Shown piece after piece: positions 8,185 through 17,158 of a stretch of DNA of 64,000 nucleotides. Source of the DNA: JAHDCJ01 sp039028895 (GTDB lineage: Bacteria; Bacteroidota; Bacteroidia; Chitinophagales; Saprospiraceae); the NCBI GenBank assembly GCA_039028895.1, contig JBCCHF010000004.1, positions 62,001 through 126,000 on the forward strand. The letters run 5' to 3'. Positions within the stretch are counted from its first letter, which is position 1. Each line of letters opens with the position of its first letter. Below the pieces are notes generated by a model, which searched no databases, had not been told where the DNA came from, and saw only the letters and a list, made by a program, of their open reading frames with translations. Made by a program: the position numbers and the translations under genes.

Positions 8185-9600
8185 CTACCCCACAAGTTCC
8201 GCCACTTTCTCCTGAAGCCAGTCTTTCTCTGCGATGTCTTTTGCGGAATCGATGCGTGCTTTCAGGGCATTGATCTTGGTTTTATCGGAGATATTTACTT
8301 TTGATAACTTTTGTACATAGCGAACGAGATTGAGGTATTTGCGCTTATTGGCGCCTGAAATCAGCTTTTGCCTAAGCAGGAATAACCTGAAACTCTCCAA
8401 CAAAGAATCAAGGGCTTCGAATTCGCTGAGCTCGTAATAGGTTTTTAATAAAAGCCACCTGCCATCCACTGCATAGTAAACATCATTATACTCTAATTGG
8501 CTCAGGGCTTCTATGACTTTTGGATACTCATGCTTGTGAAAATGAAGCATCGCCGTATTATATGCCAGAGCATTTTTCCTACGGTCTTCGGGGAGTCGAG
8601 GTTGGTTTTCGTTGATAAATCTTTCTGTCCAGTCGTAGGCTTTCAATCTTAATCCAAGTGTGATGATATTCTTATAATGCCATGGCGCCAGTTTTCCTTC
8701 ATCGAATATGACTTCTTGCTCAATTAATTCTTTGTAAACCTCAAATAACACTTCCGAGAAATGTGACTTGCCGGCATTGATCTTTTTGATGCAGTAATTT
8801 TGAGCAAAGATGTAACATTCAATAAGCTCTGGTTGTGGAAAAATTTCAGGATGCTCGTTGAGTAGTCTTTTCAAATCAAAGAAATGATGTTCTGCTTCAG
8901 GCTCGAGCAATGTCATCATGATCTTATAGTAAATTCCAATAGCTGGATATTGTAATAATCCTTCTGCTTCTATCTCTCCTATCAGGCTGTTAATCAATCC
9001 AATCGGCACTTCAACATTGAGTACATTTTTGTAATTTAGAGCATCGCAATAATGTTTCAACTTTCTCACTAGATAAAACAGGTCGAGGTTATGGTCTGTA
9101 GCGACAAGATTCCTTGTTTTTGTACGAGACAACTGTTTTACCTTGAACTGATCAAGTTCGTTTTCCAATTGAAACTGTTTGAGGTAAAATTCGTCATTTG
9201 AAAACTGGCCGATTAAAGCGGATCGGGTTTTCTTTTCAAGTGAAGTGAACTGTTTATTGAGCTTTCGTTCATTGCAGGCCTTAAGTAAGTAAATAAAAGG
9301 ACTTGCCGGATCGGATTCAAAGGATTGGATAGCAAGAAAGCGACGCGCAATTTGACCAAGGTCAGAGAATAGCCTGCGCATTTTGATGTCATTGTATCCC
9401 TTTTCAGGAAAAAGTTGTTGCCAAATAACTTCTTTGGCTATTGATCCATCGTTTTGGCGCAGATTATCGTCTATGATGTCAAACAACCGAATGAGATTTT
9501 CTTGCTCATTGAAGTAAGGAGACAAGATGAATTTTCTAAGACGATTCATCTCATAAACACTAAACGAGGTCAATAATTCCCATAATTTCTGACTAATCAC
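8185..9600 (-). CDS. Conserved helical protein of unknown function
   Basis: 471 aa from the GTG at 9600. The frame remains open to a TTG at 9678, but those 26 residues are AT-rich and unlike the rest, while conserved-looking sequence begins QKLWELLTSFSVYEMNRLRKF followed by SPYFNEQE. The protein is almost entirely alpha-helical, lysine- and leucine-rich, without signal peptide or membrane segment. Proteins of this layout (a start resembling a DEAD/ROC-like helical bundle, then TPR-like helices) are frequent in Saprospiraceae and Cytophagales, but I know no function. It faces lpdA tail to tail and is divergent from the PKD protein. Confidence 0.65.
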   Translation of the reverse strand: MISQKLWELLTSFSVYEMNRLRKFILSPYFNEQENLIRLFDIIDDNLRQNDGSIAKEVIWQQLFPEKGYNDIKMRRLFSDLGQIARRFLAIQSFESDPASPFIYLLKACNERKLNKQFTSLEKKTRSALIGQFSNDEFYLKQFQLENELDQFKVKQLSRTKTRNLVATDHNLDLFYLVRKLKHYCDALNYKNVLNVEVPIGLINSLIGEIEAEGLLQYPAIGIYYKIMMTLLEPEAEHHFFDLKRLLNEHPEIFPQPELIECYIFAQNYCIKKINAGKSHFSEVLFEVYKELIEQEVIFDEGKLAPWHYKNIITLGLRLKAYDWTERFINENQPRLPEDRRKNALAYNTAMLHFHKHEYPKVIEALSQLEYNDVYYAVDGRWLLLKTYYELSEFEALDSLLESFRLFLLRQKLISGANKRKYLNLVRYVQKLSKVNISDKTKINALKARIDSAKDIAEKDWLQEKVAELVG

Positions 9601-9801
9601 TGAAAAAAAATTTGACTTGATAATTTTATTTTTTACACAAACAGATAACAAAAAACAAATTAAAATCCTAATAATCAATTGTTAATAATAAAAAATAAAA
9701 TTTTAACACCGTACAATTAACAACACGCGTACTGGTTTATCCAAAGCAGAACCTCCACTTTTGTATTGTACTTTTCTGCGAATAATTAAACTAAGGTGCT
9801 A

Positions 9802-12800
9802 ATGAAAAGGGTTACTACACTAATACTAACACTACTTACCGCTTCCCTTGCGGTTTTCCAGGCCAATGCACAAGCTACTTGTGTGGCCGATTTCAATATT
9901 ATTTCCACCTCCGGGTTAACCGTGAGTTTTAATAATGAATCGTCTTACAACTCACCACTCGGTGTATTGCCTCCTGTTTCCTGGGACTTTGGAGATGGAA
10001 CGACTTCCAATGATTACGATGTCACCCACACGTTTCCAGCAGCAGGCTCTTATGATGTTTGCGTAACAGCATTTGAACTTAACGGAACAGATGTATGCGG
10101 CACTTATTGCGAAACGATTGTTGTTGGCAATATCAATGGTAGTTGTAGTGATTATTTGGTAGCTGTCACATCTGCCGGATCACAGATTGTAATGACCATC
10201 ACAGGGAACGCACCAAATCTTCCTATTCCGGACGGTGTCACATGGACTCTCGATGGAACCGGAGGTACAATCGGTACCGGTCAAACTTTAACATGGACAG
10301 CACCTGACCCTGGCGTATATGAATTTTGTGCCTCTTTTGGCGTTAATGGTATCACCTGTCCGGCTGTATGTGAAACTTACACAGTGGTTGGCGCTTCTTG
10401 CGATATGACCATAGATCCAGACATTTCTGGAATGACAGGTATCTTTTCAGCTCAAACAGCTAACGGAGCTTTCTTCACTTCAGCAGACTGGACTATTTCA
10501 GGAACGGGTGTTTCCTTTACTGGCAGTGGAAACCCCTTTACATATGTTTTTCCTTCAGCAGGAACCTGGCAGGTCTGTGCTACAGGTGACCTGGTTGATC
10601 CGGTAACCGGTAATACTTGTACCGACGATGGTTGTATTACAATTACTGTTCAAGGGAACAATTCACCGTGCGACGACTACGTTGCGGTTGCTACTAGCAC
10701 TGGCACTACAGTCGTAATGACCTTATCACCAATTGACAACAACCTGCCTGCACCGGATATGGTCGTATGGAGCGTTGACAACTTCGGAGTTATAGGTTCT
10801 GGTCAAACATTGACCTGGGATGCCCCAGCGGGCGGCACTTACACACTGTGTGCAGATTATTCTGTCAATGGCATTAGCTGCCCGTCTTCATGCACGGATG
10901 TTACGGCTATTGGTGACCCTAATTGCTTCATTGATTTTCAATCGGATCCGACACCCGCAGGTGGCTGGATATTCGAAGTAATCGATGCAAATTTCGGAAC
11001 CTACGCCAACATTTTATGGACTTTTGTTGATGCACAAGGGAATGCACTTTCCGCTACAGGTTCACCATTAAACTTCAACTTTCCTAACTCCGGGACCTAT
11101 AATGTTTGCGTATTAGCTGACTTAATTGACCCAAATGGGAATACTATTTGCCTGGTTAGCGCATGTCAGGATATTACGGTTACCGGATCTAACACTTGTC
11201 CTTCATATACGGTACTATTGAGTGATACCGGAAGTGGAGCAGTTGTTATGCAATTGGTTTCAGATGACCCTAATATCCCAGTCCCGGCACAAATTGACTG
11301 GCAAATTGGAGGTACTGGGGTCACTATTGGAACAGGCAATCCTTACACCTTCCAAACCAATGGCCCAGGATTATATGAGTTTTGCGCTTACTATGGTGTA
11401 TCGGACCCTAATTGTCCGGATAACACCTGTGCCAGCATCATTTTGGCTGGCAACGATGATTGCGACATGACTGTTTCATATACGTTGAATGGCCTAAACG
11501 GTTTATTTGATGCGAGTAATGCCGGCGCGAATACTTTCACAACAGTTGATTGGATTATTACCGGTGGTGGCGTTTCATGGACAGAAACTGGCAACTTTTT
11601 AGACTTTTCATTCCCTTCATCGGGCACTTATAATGTCTGTGCAAACGGAGAACTTGTTGATGCTGCAGGAAATTTCATTTGCAGTGATCAGGAATGTGTA
11701 ACAGTTACTGTTTCGGACAATACCAATTGTCCGATAGAATTCGAATTTGATCCTGTAGACAATAACCTTCTAACTGTATTTGAAGTTATACCTCATCCGG
11801 TTAACAACTACATGTATGATGGCATTTCCTGGGAGATTGTAAATCCTGATGGTTCTGTAACAACTGGACTTGGATCGCCATTCACTCATGTTTTCCCTGG
11901 AGACGGCCTTTATATCGTATGTGTAGAAGCTAATCTGATTGATGTAAGTGGTCAACTCGTTTGTCAGGCCCAGTCTTGTTTGAGTGTCTTGGTTGAAGAC
12001 CCAAATGCACCTTGTGAAGCATTCTTTGAAGGTGAGGAATTTATAAATTCTCCTTTCCCTGTACAGAATCAAGCTATTTTCCAGAATTTATCTTCCGGCA
12101 GCTATACAGATGTTCTTTGGGACTTTGGTGACAATACCATTTCTGATTCCAATGCTCCGGAGCTTACGCATATTTATTCAAATCCTGGTGTTTATAATGT
12201 TTGCTTAACTGTGTCAGATTCTAATGATCCTAATTGTAATGACACTTATTGCGACCTGGTGTTTATTACAGGTACAACACCATGTAACTTTGAGGTAATC
12301 CCAACCTCAAGTGGACAGGTAGTGACAGCTGCAATCGTATCTCCGGATGGCACTATACCAACTGTCGCTGACTGGTACCTCCCAGCAGCCGGAGGCAATA
12401 TAAATATCGGGTCAGGTGCCACCATCAGTTACACATTCAGCACGCCAGGTGTCTACGATCTTTGTGTTGACTACGCAATTCCTGGTACAACCTGTGCAGG
12501 CACTATTTGCATCGAAATAACTGCGAATAATAATGATTGTGCTATTGAGGAATGTGTCTTCCCGGGAGATGCCAATTACGATGAAGTTGCTGACAACTTT
12601 GACATCCTGAATATTGGGGTAGGCTTTGGCACCATGGGACCAGTTAGGCCCAATGCTACAAACCAATGGTATGGGCAGGCAGCTCCTGCATGGAATGAAT
12701 CCTTTGACGACGGAGTCAACTACAAACATGCTGATTGTGATGGAGATGGAGAAATTGGTTTTGGCGATGTCGATCCTATCATGTTAAACTACGACCGCAC

Positions 12801-13578
12801 CCATAACGGTGTCGTCCCAACCAATTTCGGACCTGAACCAGCCATCTGGCTCGAATTTGACCTTGATACGGTGTACCTCAATTCAAATTCAGCCAATATC
12901 ACGATCAATGCAGATGTGATGGTTGGTACCATGGCCCTGCCTGCACAAGACATCTACGGACTTGCATTTACCGTGAACTACCCGGCCGAACTCGTAGAGG
13001 AAGGTAGTGTACAGGCAGCATATGTCGACAACTCATTCCTCGGTGCAGCAGACAACACGCTTCAACTCGAGATGGTTGTTCCTTCACAGAATGTGATTGA
13101 CTTTGGTTACTCAAGAACCGATCAGCAAAATGTTAGCGGATTTGGTACAATTGCAACAACTAGTTATGTCATTATTGACAATCTCATCGGATTTACGTCA
13201 CAAGCCGAATATGATTTCACACTCACAATTACAGACGTAAAAGTGATTACCAACACTGGTGAAGAAATAGCGTTTGCCGCTCAATCCGCAACAGCAATCA
13301 TCATCGTTGACGAAGAGACCACTACCAGCATTGACAACCCGATCGCTGATGAGTTCCTCGTTTACCCAAATCCAACAAGTAACCTGTTAAACATCGAATT
13401 TGACAGAGCGAATAATGAAATGATCTCGGTATACAACAGTCTCGGACAGCAAGTCATGGTCAGCCAACTTTCTGGCAGAACCTCAACACTCGACTTCTCA
13501 GACTTTGCATCCGGCATCTACCTATTGTCGATCCATACTTCAGAAGGTGTTGTTACCAAACGAATTGTGGTTGACTAA
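9802..13578 (+). CDS. Giant secreted PKD-repeat protein with dockerin-like region and T9SS sorting domain
   Basis: 1258 aa from the ATG at 9802 (a GTG at 9796 adds two residues). Signal peptide 1-23 ending QANAQ. Then ten beta-sandwich modules of about 85-95 residues, each starting with a Cys and containing W-x-(F/I) and (S/G)GTYNVC-like motifs. Modules 1 and 9 have the canonical PKD WDFGD signature; the others are degenerate. Residues about 918-985 carry two Asp-rich Ca-binding loops (PGDANYDEVADNFD and DCDGDGEIGFGDVD) as in dockerin type I. Then a cohesin-like beta domain, and finally a T9SS type A sorting domain (about 1185-1258) beginning VYPNPTSN. It is expected to be exported by T9SS and anchored at the surface or released. 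Role likely adhesive or structural. Confidence 0.85.
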   Translation: MKRVTTLILTLLTASLAVFQANAQATCVADFNIISTSGLTVSFNNESSYNSPLGVLPPVSWDFGDGTTSNDYDVTHTFPAAGSYDVCVTAFELNGTDVCGTYCETIVVGNINGSCSDYLVAVTSAGSQIVMTITGNAPNLPIPDGVTWTLDGTGGTIGTGQTLTWTAPDPGVYEFCASFGVNGITCPAVCETYTVVGASCDMTIDPDISGMTGIFSAQTANGAFFTSADWTISGTGVSFTGSGNPFTYVFPSAGTWQVCATGDLVDPVTGNTCTDDGCITITVQGNNSPCDDYVAVATSTGTTVVMTLSPIDNNLPAPDMVVWSVDNFGVIGSGQTLTWDAPAGGTYTLCADYSVNGISCPSSCTDVTAIGDPNCFIDFQSDPTPAGGWIFEVIDANFGTYANILWTFVDAQGNALSATGSPLNFNFPNSGTYNVCVLADLIDPNGNTICLVSACQDITVTGSNTCPSYTVLLSDTGSGAVVMQLVSDDPNIPVPAQIDWQIGGTGVTIGTGNPYTFQTNGPGLYEFCAYYGVSDPNCPDNTCASIILAGNDDCDMTVSYTLNGLNGLFDASNAGANTFTTVDWIITGGGVSWTETGNFLDFSFPSSGTYNVCANGELVDAAGNFICSDQECVTVTVSDNTNCPIEFEFDPVDNNLLTVFEVIPHPVNNYMYDGISWEIVNPDGSVTTGLGSPFTHVFPGDGLYIVCVEANLIDVSGQLVCQAQSCLSVLVEDPNAPCEAFFEGEEFINSPFPVQNQAIFQNLSSGSYTDVLWDFGDNTISDSNAPELTHIYSNPGVYNVCLTVSDSNDPNCNDTYCDLVFITGTTPCNFEVIPTSSGQVVTAAIVSPDGTIPTVADWYLPAAGGNINIGSGATISYTFSTPGVYDLCVDYAIPGTTCAGTICIEITANNNDCAIEECVFPGDANYDEVADNFDILNIGVGFGTMGPVRPNATNQWYGQAAPAWNESFDDGVNYKHADCDGDGEIGFGDVDPIMLNYDRTHNGVVPTNFGPEPAIWLEFDLDTVYLNSNSANITINADVMVGTMALPAQDIYGLAFTVNYPAELVEEGSVQAAYVDNSFLGAADNTLQLEMVVPSQNVIDFGYSRTDQQNVSGFGTIATTSYVIIDNLIGFTSQAEYDFTLTITDVKVITNTGEEIAFAAQSATAIIIVDEETTTSIDNPIADEFLVYPNPTSNLLNIEFDRANNEMISVYNSLGQQVMVSQLSGRTSTLDFSDFASGIYLLSIHTSEGVVTKRIVVD

Positions 13579-13663
13579 TCAAGAAGCATTGCATGATGGT
13601 TTTAGGGCTATTACTATCATGCGGATTTAATCCAACATAATTGTTTAAACTTTGAGCAGTTCT

Positions 13664-13691
13664 AAAATCCCGGCCTCGTGCCGGGATTTTT
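13664..13691. terminator. Bidirectional rho-independent terminator
   Basis: A perfect 11-bp stem, AAAATCCCGGC (13664-13674) and GCCGGGATTTT (13680-13690), with a 5-nt loop. A before and T after make it work on both strands. It lies between the convergent PKD and glycosyltransferase genes. Confidence 0.9.
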
Positions 13692-15323
13692 TTATTCAGG
13701 AAAGGCTTCAGGAACTAACTGGATAAGATAGGTTTTAGGGTCATCCAGGAAATGTACATCGCGCCATAACGATCTGTTATTTTCAAAAACAGGCAACAGA
13801 TACAGACTCGTTGAGGAATAACCAATCTGTTCGAGGACTACATAGTCTACTTGTTTGTCCTTCAGTCCTTTCAATAATTTGTCCTGATCCTTTTCAAAAG
13901 GATAAAGAGTCGTGTATCCTTCTGAATACAAGTGGAACAATAATGGTTTTCTACATGCCACAACTGCATCCTCCGGTAAATTCGCTTTTACAAATTCAGC
14001 CATTTCGAAGTAATTGGCATAGCCTGGTGGATATATGCCTTGTTTTTCTACCAAAAGTCGCCTGAATGGTCGCTTGTCAGCATCGCTTTTGTCTTCGTAC
14101 ACAAAAGGCTGGAGGTAAACGGTCAGCACAGAGGTAATTAGCAATCCGGTAAAAGCAAATCTCAAATATTTATTATTACCACTCCCTGCCTTCTCAATGA
14201 CCAATTCCGTGAGGAAATATAATCCGGCAACCGTAAACAACATGATAAATGGAATTACCGGGGTAATGAATCGGGTCCCAACCCACTCGGCAGGCCACAG
14301 CAAGAAGATTATTCCTGAAAAGAGAAAATAGGAGGCCAATAACAATTTCTGCTTATGCTGGAAGGCATACCCCATTCCGGTAAGGAAAAGCAAAACAATA
14401 GCTACGCCGAAAATCCAGTATGAGACAGGAGACGGTTCTTTATAATTTACCTCAAGGAATGGTAAAAGCGTTTGTGGAATTTCTTTACATAAATATCGAC
14501 CTGCATTATCACCAATTCTTGCCAAAAAATCACCAATACCAGCTTGTCCAAGATGTGCTTGGTAGGGGTTCTTCATCAATAGCTGATTGACATAACCAGA
14601 AGAAATACCCGCCAATTTACCCCTTATGGTCCAGGGTAGTGCCAACAAGAAAAAACCAAAGAAGGTAAGTCCAGCCTTTTGATATTTCTTCTTTAAAATG
14701 TAGAAAACGATTATACCACCGAGCAGAGCAATCCCCTGTGTCCGGATATGGTAAGCCAAAGATAGGGAGATGATAGCTGCTACAAAATAATCCCAGCCTT
14801 TCTTTTCATCACTTTTCAGGAACAGGAATAACGTCAAAAGGCTGAAAAACAAGAAAGGAATTTCACTCATCATTACCGTTGATGACTTCAACAGCGGATA
14901 ATTGAACATTAAGAAAAAGGTCGTCACCAAAGCCAATAAATCAGGTACCTTGTAAATTCTACAAAGCCGGAAAAACACCAAGAAAGCCCCTAGTAGAAAC
15001 AAGCCATTGACCGCCTTGATAAAAACAACTTCCTTGCTGATTACCATAAACACGCTGATCAGAAACGGGTAGCCGGGCGGGAAATGACCATGAGGTGACT
15101 GCTTAATATCAGACAATAGCGTATAGCCATTGCCACTGTTTAGACTTTTGCCGAGTATATAGTAACTGGCATTATCACCATTGAGATCAATAGCCTCATT
15201 GAATATGAGCCAGTAGATAATTGCAAAAAAAGCCGTTATGCCAAGGTAGGGCCATAAAGCCATCCAATTCCGTGCAGGTGATGGAGCTTTTGGTTTTTTG
15301 GTTTTGTTACTTGATTTTGCCAC
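13692..15323 (-). CDS. GT39/PMT-like integral membrane glycosyltransferase
   Basis: 543 aa. A short Lys/Pro/Ser-rich cytoplasmic N-terminus, then roughly ten to twelve hydrophobic helices, and a soluble C-terminal domain (from about 415). The first periplasmic loop holds an acidic motif (EAIDLNGDNASYY) and then HFPPGYPFLIS, the layout of the dolichol-phosphate-mannose/ArnT superfamily that moves a sugar from a polyprenyl-phosphate donor to protein or lipid. Donor and acceptor unknown. Starts at a GTG 9 bp after the hutU stop, so translated with hutU or from the same mRNA; no functional link is evident. Shares the terminator at 13664-13691. Confidence 0.75.
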   Translation of the reverse strand: MAKSSNKTKKPKAPSPARNWMALWPYLGITAFFAIIYWLIFNEAIDLNGDNASYYILGKSLNSGNGYTLLSDIKQSPHGHFPPGYPFLISVFMVISKEVVFIKAVNGLFLLGAFLVFFRLCRIYKVPDLLALVTTFFLMFNYPLLKSSTVMMSEIPFLFFSLLTLFLFLKSDEKKGWDYFVAAIISLSLAYHIRTQGIALLGGIIVFYILKKKYQKAGLTFFGFFLLALPWTIRGKLAGISSGYVNQLLMKNPYQAHLGQAGIGDFLARIGDNAGRYLCKEIPQTLLPFLEVNYKEPSPVSYWIFGVAIVLLFLTGMGYAFQHKQKLLLASYFLFSGIIFLLWPAEWVGTRFITPVIPFIMLFTVAGLYFLTELVIEKAGSGNNKYLRFAFTGLLITSVLTVYLQPFVYEDKSDADKRPFRRLLVEKQGIYPPGYANYFEMAEFVKANLPEDAVVACRKPLLFHLYSEGYTTLYPFEKDQDKLLKGLKDKQVDYVVLEQIGYSSTSLYLLPVFENNRSLWRDVHFLDDPKTYLIQLVPEAFPE

Positions 15324-15332
15324 TTGATGAGC

Positions 15333-16982
15333 CTATTCGAGATTCAAGCCATGCTCCTCAGCTATTTTTTGTGCTATTTCGTAACCGGCATCTGCATGGC
15401 GAATGACACCCATTGCCGGATCGTTATGCAAAACACGTTTTAGTCGACGCTCGGCATCATCAGTACCATCGGCAACGATTACCATTCCGGCATGTAATGA
15501 ATAGCCCATTCCAACACCACCTCCATGATGGAAACTTACCCAACTGGCACCACCTGCCGTATTGATCAGGGCATTGAGGATTGGCCAGTCAGCTATTGCA
15601 TCCGAGCCATCCTTCATGGCTTCTGTTTCACGATTGGGAGAAGCTACAGAACCTGTATCAAGGTGGTCACGACCAATAACGATTGGAGCTTTTACTTTAC
15701 CCGTGCGAACGAGTTCGTTAAAAGCCAAACCTGCCTTTTCGCGAGCGCCCATGCCAATCCAGCAAATACGGGAGGGTAGTCCCTGCCATGCAATTTTCTC
15801 TTGTGCCATCATTATCCAGCGGGCGAGGCCTTTATCTTCTGGGAAGAGATCGAGGAGTACCTGGTCACAGGCGTAAATGTCTTCCGGATCACCGGAAAGA
15901 GCAGCAAAACGGAAGGGCCCTTTCCCCTCACAGAATAGTGGTCTGATATAAGCCGGAACGAAGCCTGGGAAGTCAAATGCATCTTTAACACCCATTGTCA
16001 GGGCCTCTCCTCTCAGGTTGTTACCGTAATCAAAAGTAATAGCTCCTCTTTGTTGCAAAGTGAGCATTTGTTTGACGTGAACAGCAATGGTTTTCTTAGC
16101 TAAATGCGTATAGCCATCAGGATCCTGGTCTCGTAATACTTTGGCTCGCTCCACAGTCATATTTTCAGCAAAATATCCATTTAACGGATCGTGGGCAGAA
16201 GTCTGGTCAGTCAGCGTATCCGGTGTGATATTTCTGTCAATCAGTCTTTGTAACAGGTCTATTGCGTTACACAATACACCGATTGACTTTGCTTCACCTT
16301 TTACCTTATAGTCGAGTGCTTTGTCGATAGCCTCGTCAATATCATATGACATTTCGTCAAGGTAACGGGTTTCGAGGCGTTTCTTGATGCGCCATTCTTC
16401 CATTTCTGCCGCAAGGCAAACACCTTCGTTCATAGTGATGGCCAGTGGTTGAGCACCACCCATTCCGCCAAGTCCGGCAGTAACGTTCAACTTACCTTTC
16501 AGACTTCCGCCAAAATGCTTGTTGGCCAATGCCAGAAAAGTCTCATAAGTCCCTTGAACAATCCCCTGCGAACCAATATATATCCACGAACCAGCGGTCA
16601 TCTGGCCAAACATGATCAACCCTTTTTTCTCCAGTTCCCTGAAATGCTCCCAATTGGCCCAATTACCTACCAGATTCGAATTAGCGATGATCACTCTTGG
16701 TGCATCTTTATGTGATCGTAGTATCCCTACCGGCTTTCCGGATTGCACCAGCAACGTTTCATCTTCTTCCAGGCTTTTCAGCGATTTAACAATCATATCA
16801 AAGGCTTCCCAGTTACGGGCTGCCTTGCCTGTACCTCCGTAGACCACCAGGTTATCCGGGTCTTCTGCTACCTCAGGGTCGAGGTTGTTATAGAGCATTC
16901 TAAGCGCCGCTTCCTGTATCCATCCTTTGCAGTGTAATTCGGTACCCATAAGGGACTTAACCGTGATCACTTTATGTTCCAT
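15333..16982 (-). CDS. hutU: Urocanate hydratase
   Basis: 549 aa, full length. Converts urocanate to imidazolone propionate in histidine degradation, using tightly bound NAD+. Visible landmarks: the N-terminal NLVVYGGTGKAARNW, the NAD-binding GLGGMGGAQP, the active-site region WQGLPSRICWIG with its conserved Cys, and GGGVGMGYS. Cytoplasmic. hutH, hutI and hutG are not in the window, so the pathway is dispersed in this genome. It is divergent from the CHAT operon across a 176-bp gap. Confidence 0.95.
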   Translation of the reverse strand: MEHKVITVKSLMGTELHCKGWIQEAALRMLYNNLDPEVAEDPDNLVVYGGTGKAARNWEAFDMIVKSLKSLEEDETLLVQSGKPVGILRSHKDAPRVIIANSNLVGNWANWEHFRELEKKGLIMFGQMTAGSWIYIGSQGIVQGTYETFLALANKHFGGSLKGKLNVTAGLGGMGGAQPLAITMNEGVCLAAEMEEWRIKKRLETRYLDEMSYDIDEAIDKALDYKVKGEAKSIGVLCNAIDLLQRLIDRNITPDTLTDQTSAHDPLNGYFAENMTVERAKVLRDQDPDGYTHLAKKTIAVHVKQMLTLQQRGAITFDYGNNLRGEALTMGVKDAFDFPGFVPAYIRPLFCEGKGPFRFAALSGDPEDIYACDQVLLDLFPEDKGLARWIMMAQEKIAWQGLPSRICWIGMGAREKAGLAFNELVRTGKVKAPIVIGRDHLDTGSVASPNRETEAMKDGSDAIADWPILNALINTAGGASWVSFHHGGGVGMGYSLHAGMVIVADGTDDAERRLKRVLHNDPAMGVIRHADAGYEIAQKIAEEHGLNLE

Positions 16983-16996
16983 AGATTTCTTTTTTA

Positions 16997-17004
16997 CAAA
17001 AATA
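16997..17004 (-). promoter_or_regulatory. Candidate -7 element for hutU
   Basis: On the minus strand TATTTTTG fits TAnnTTTG exactly, 14 bp before the hutU ATG. No clear -33 element. The implied leader would be only a few bases, so either the transcript is nearly leaderless or this is chance in AT-rich DNA. Confidence 0.3.
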
Positions 17005-17071
17005 GGGAAATTAAAAATTTACTGATACTTCGTCGCCATAATTTCAAAAACGAAAATATTGCCTTTTTTTT

Positions 17072-17086
17072 GTTATTATTGATAAC
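17072..17086. promoter_or_regulatory. Inverted repeat upstream of the CHAT operon
   Basis: GTTAT-TATTG-ATAAC, perfect 5-bp arms with a 5-nt centre. It contains TATTATTG, one mismatch from the -7 consensus for rightward transcription. It could be an operator over the CHAT-operon promoter. Short, so chance is possible. Confidence 0.25.
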
Positions 17087-17089
17087 GAG

Positions 17090-17158
17090 ATGATTCAGCT
17101 AAATTGGGAGAAAGCAAAATACCAATTGAAATTATTTCCTAATCAAAACCCCTCCTAG
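17090..17158 (+). CDS. Candidate 22-aa leader peptide abutting the CHAT gene
   Basis: ATG at 17090, 22 codons (beginning MIQLNWEKAKYQLKLF), then TAG at 17156-17158, immediately followed in the same frame by the ATG of the CHAT gene. A stop codon directly joined to a start suits termination-reinitiation coupling, or a read-through extension. No Shine-Dalgarno is visible. It may equally be a chance ORF; only its position argues for it. Confidence 0.25.
   Translation: MIQLNWEKAKYQLKLFPNQNPS

Noticed and set aside
9601..9678. TTG at 9678 as the start of the helical unknown protein
   Set aside because: The extra 26 residues come from AT-rich promoter-like DNA and look unlike the body of the protein.
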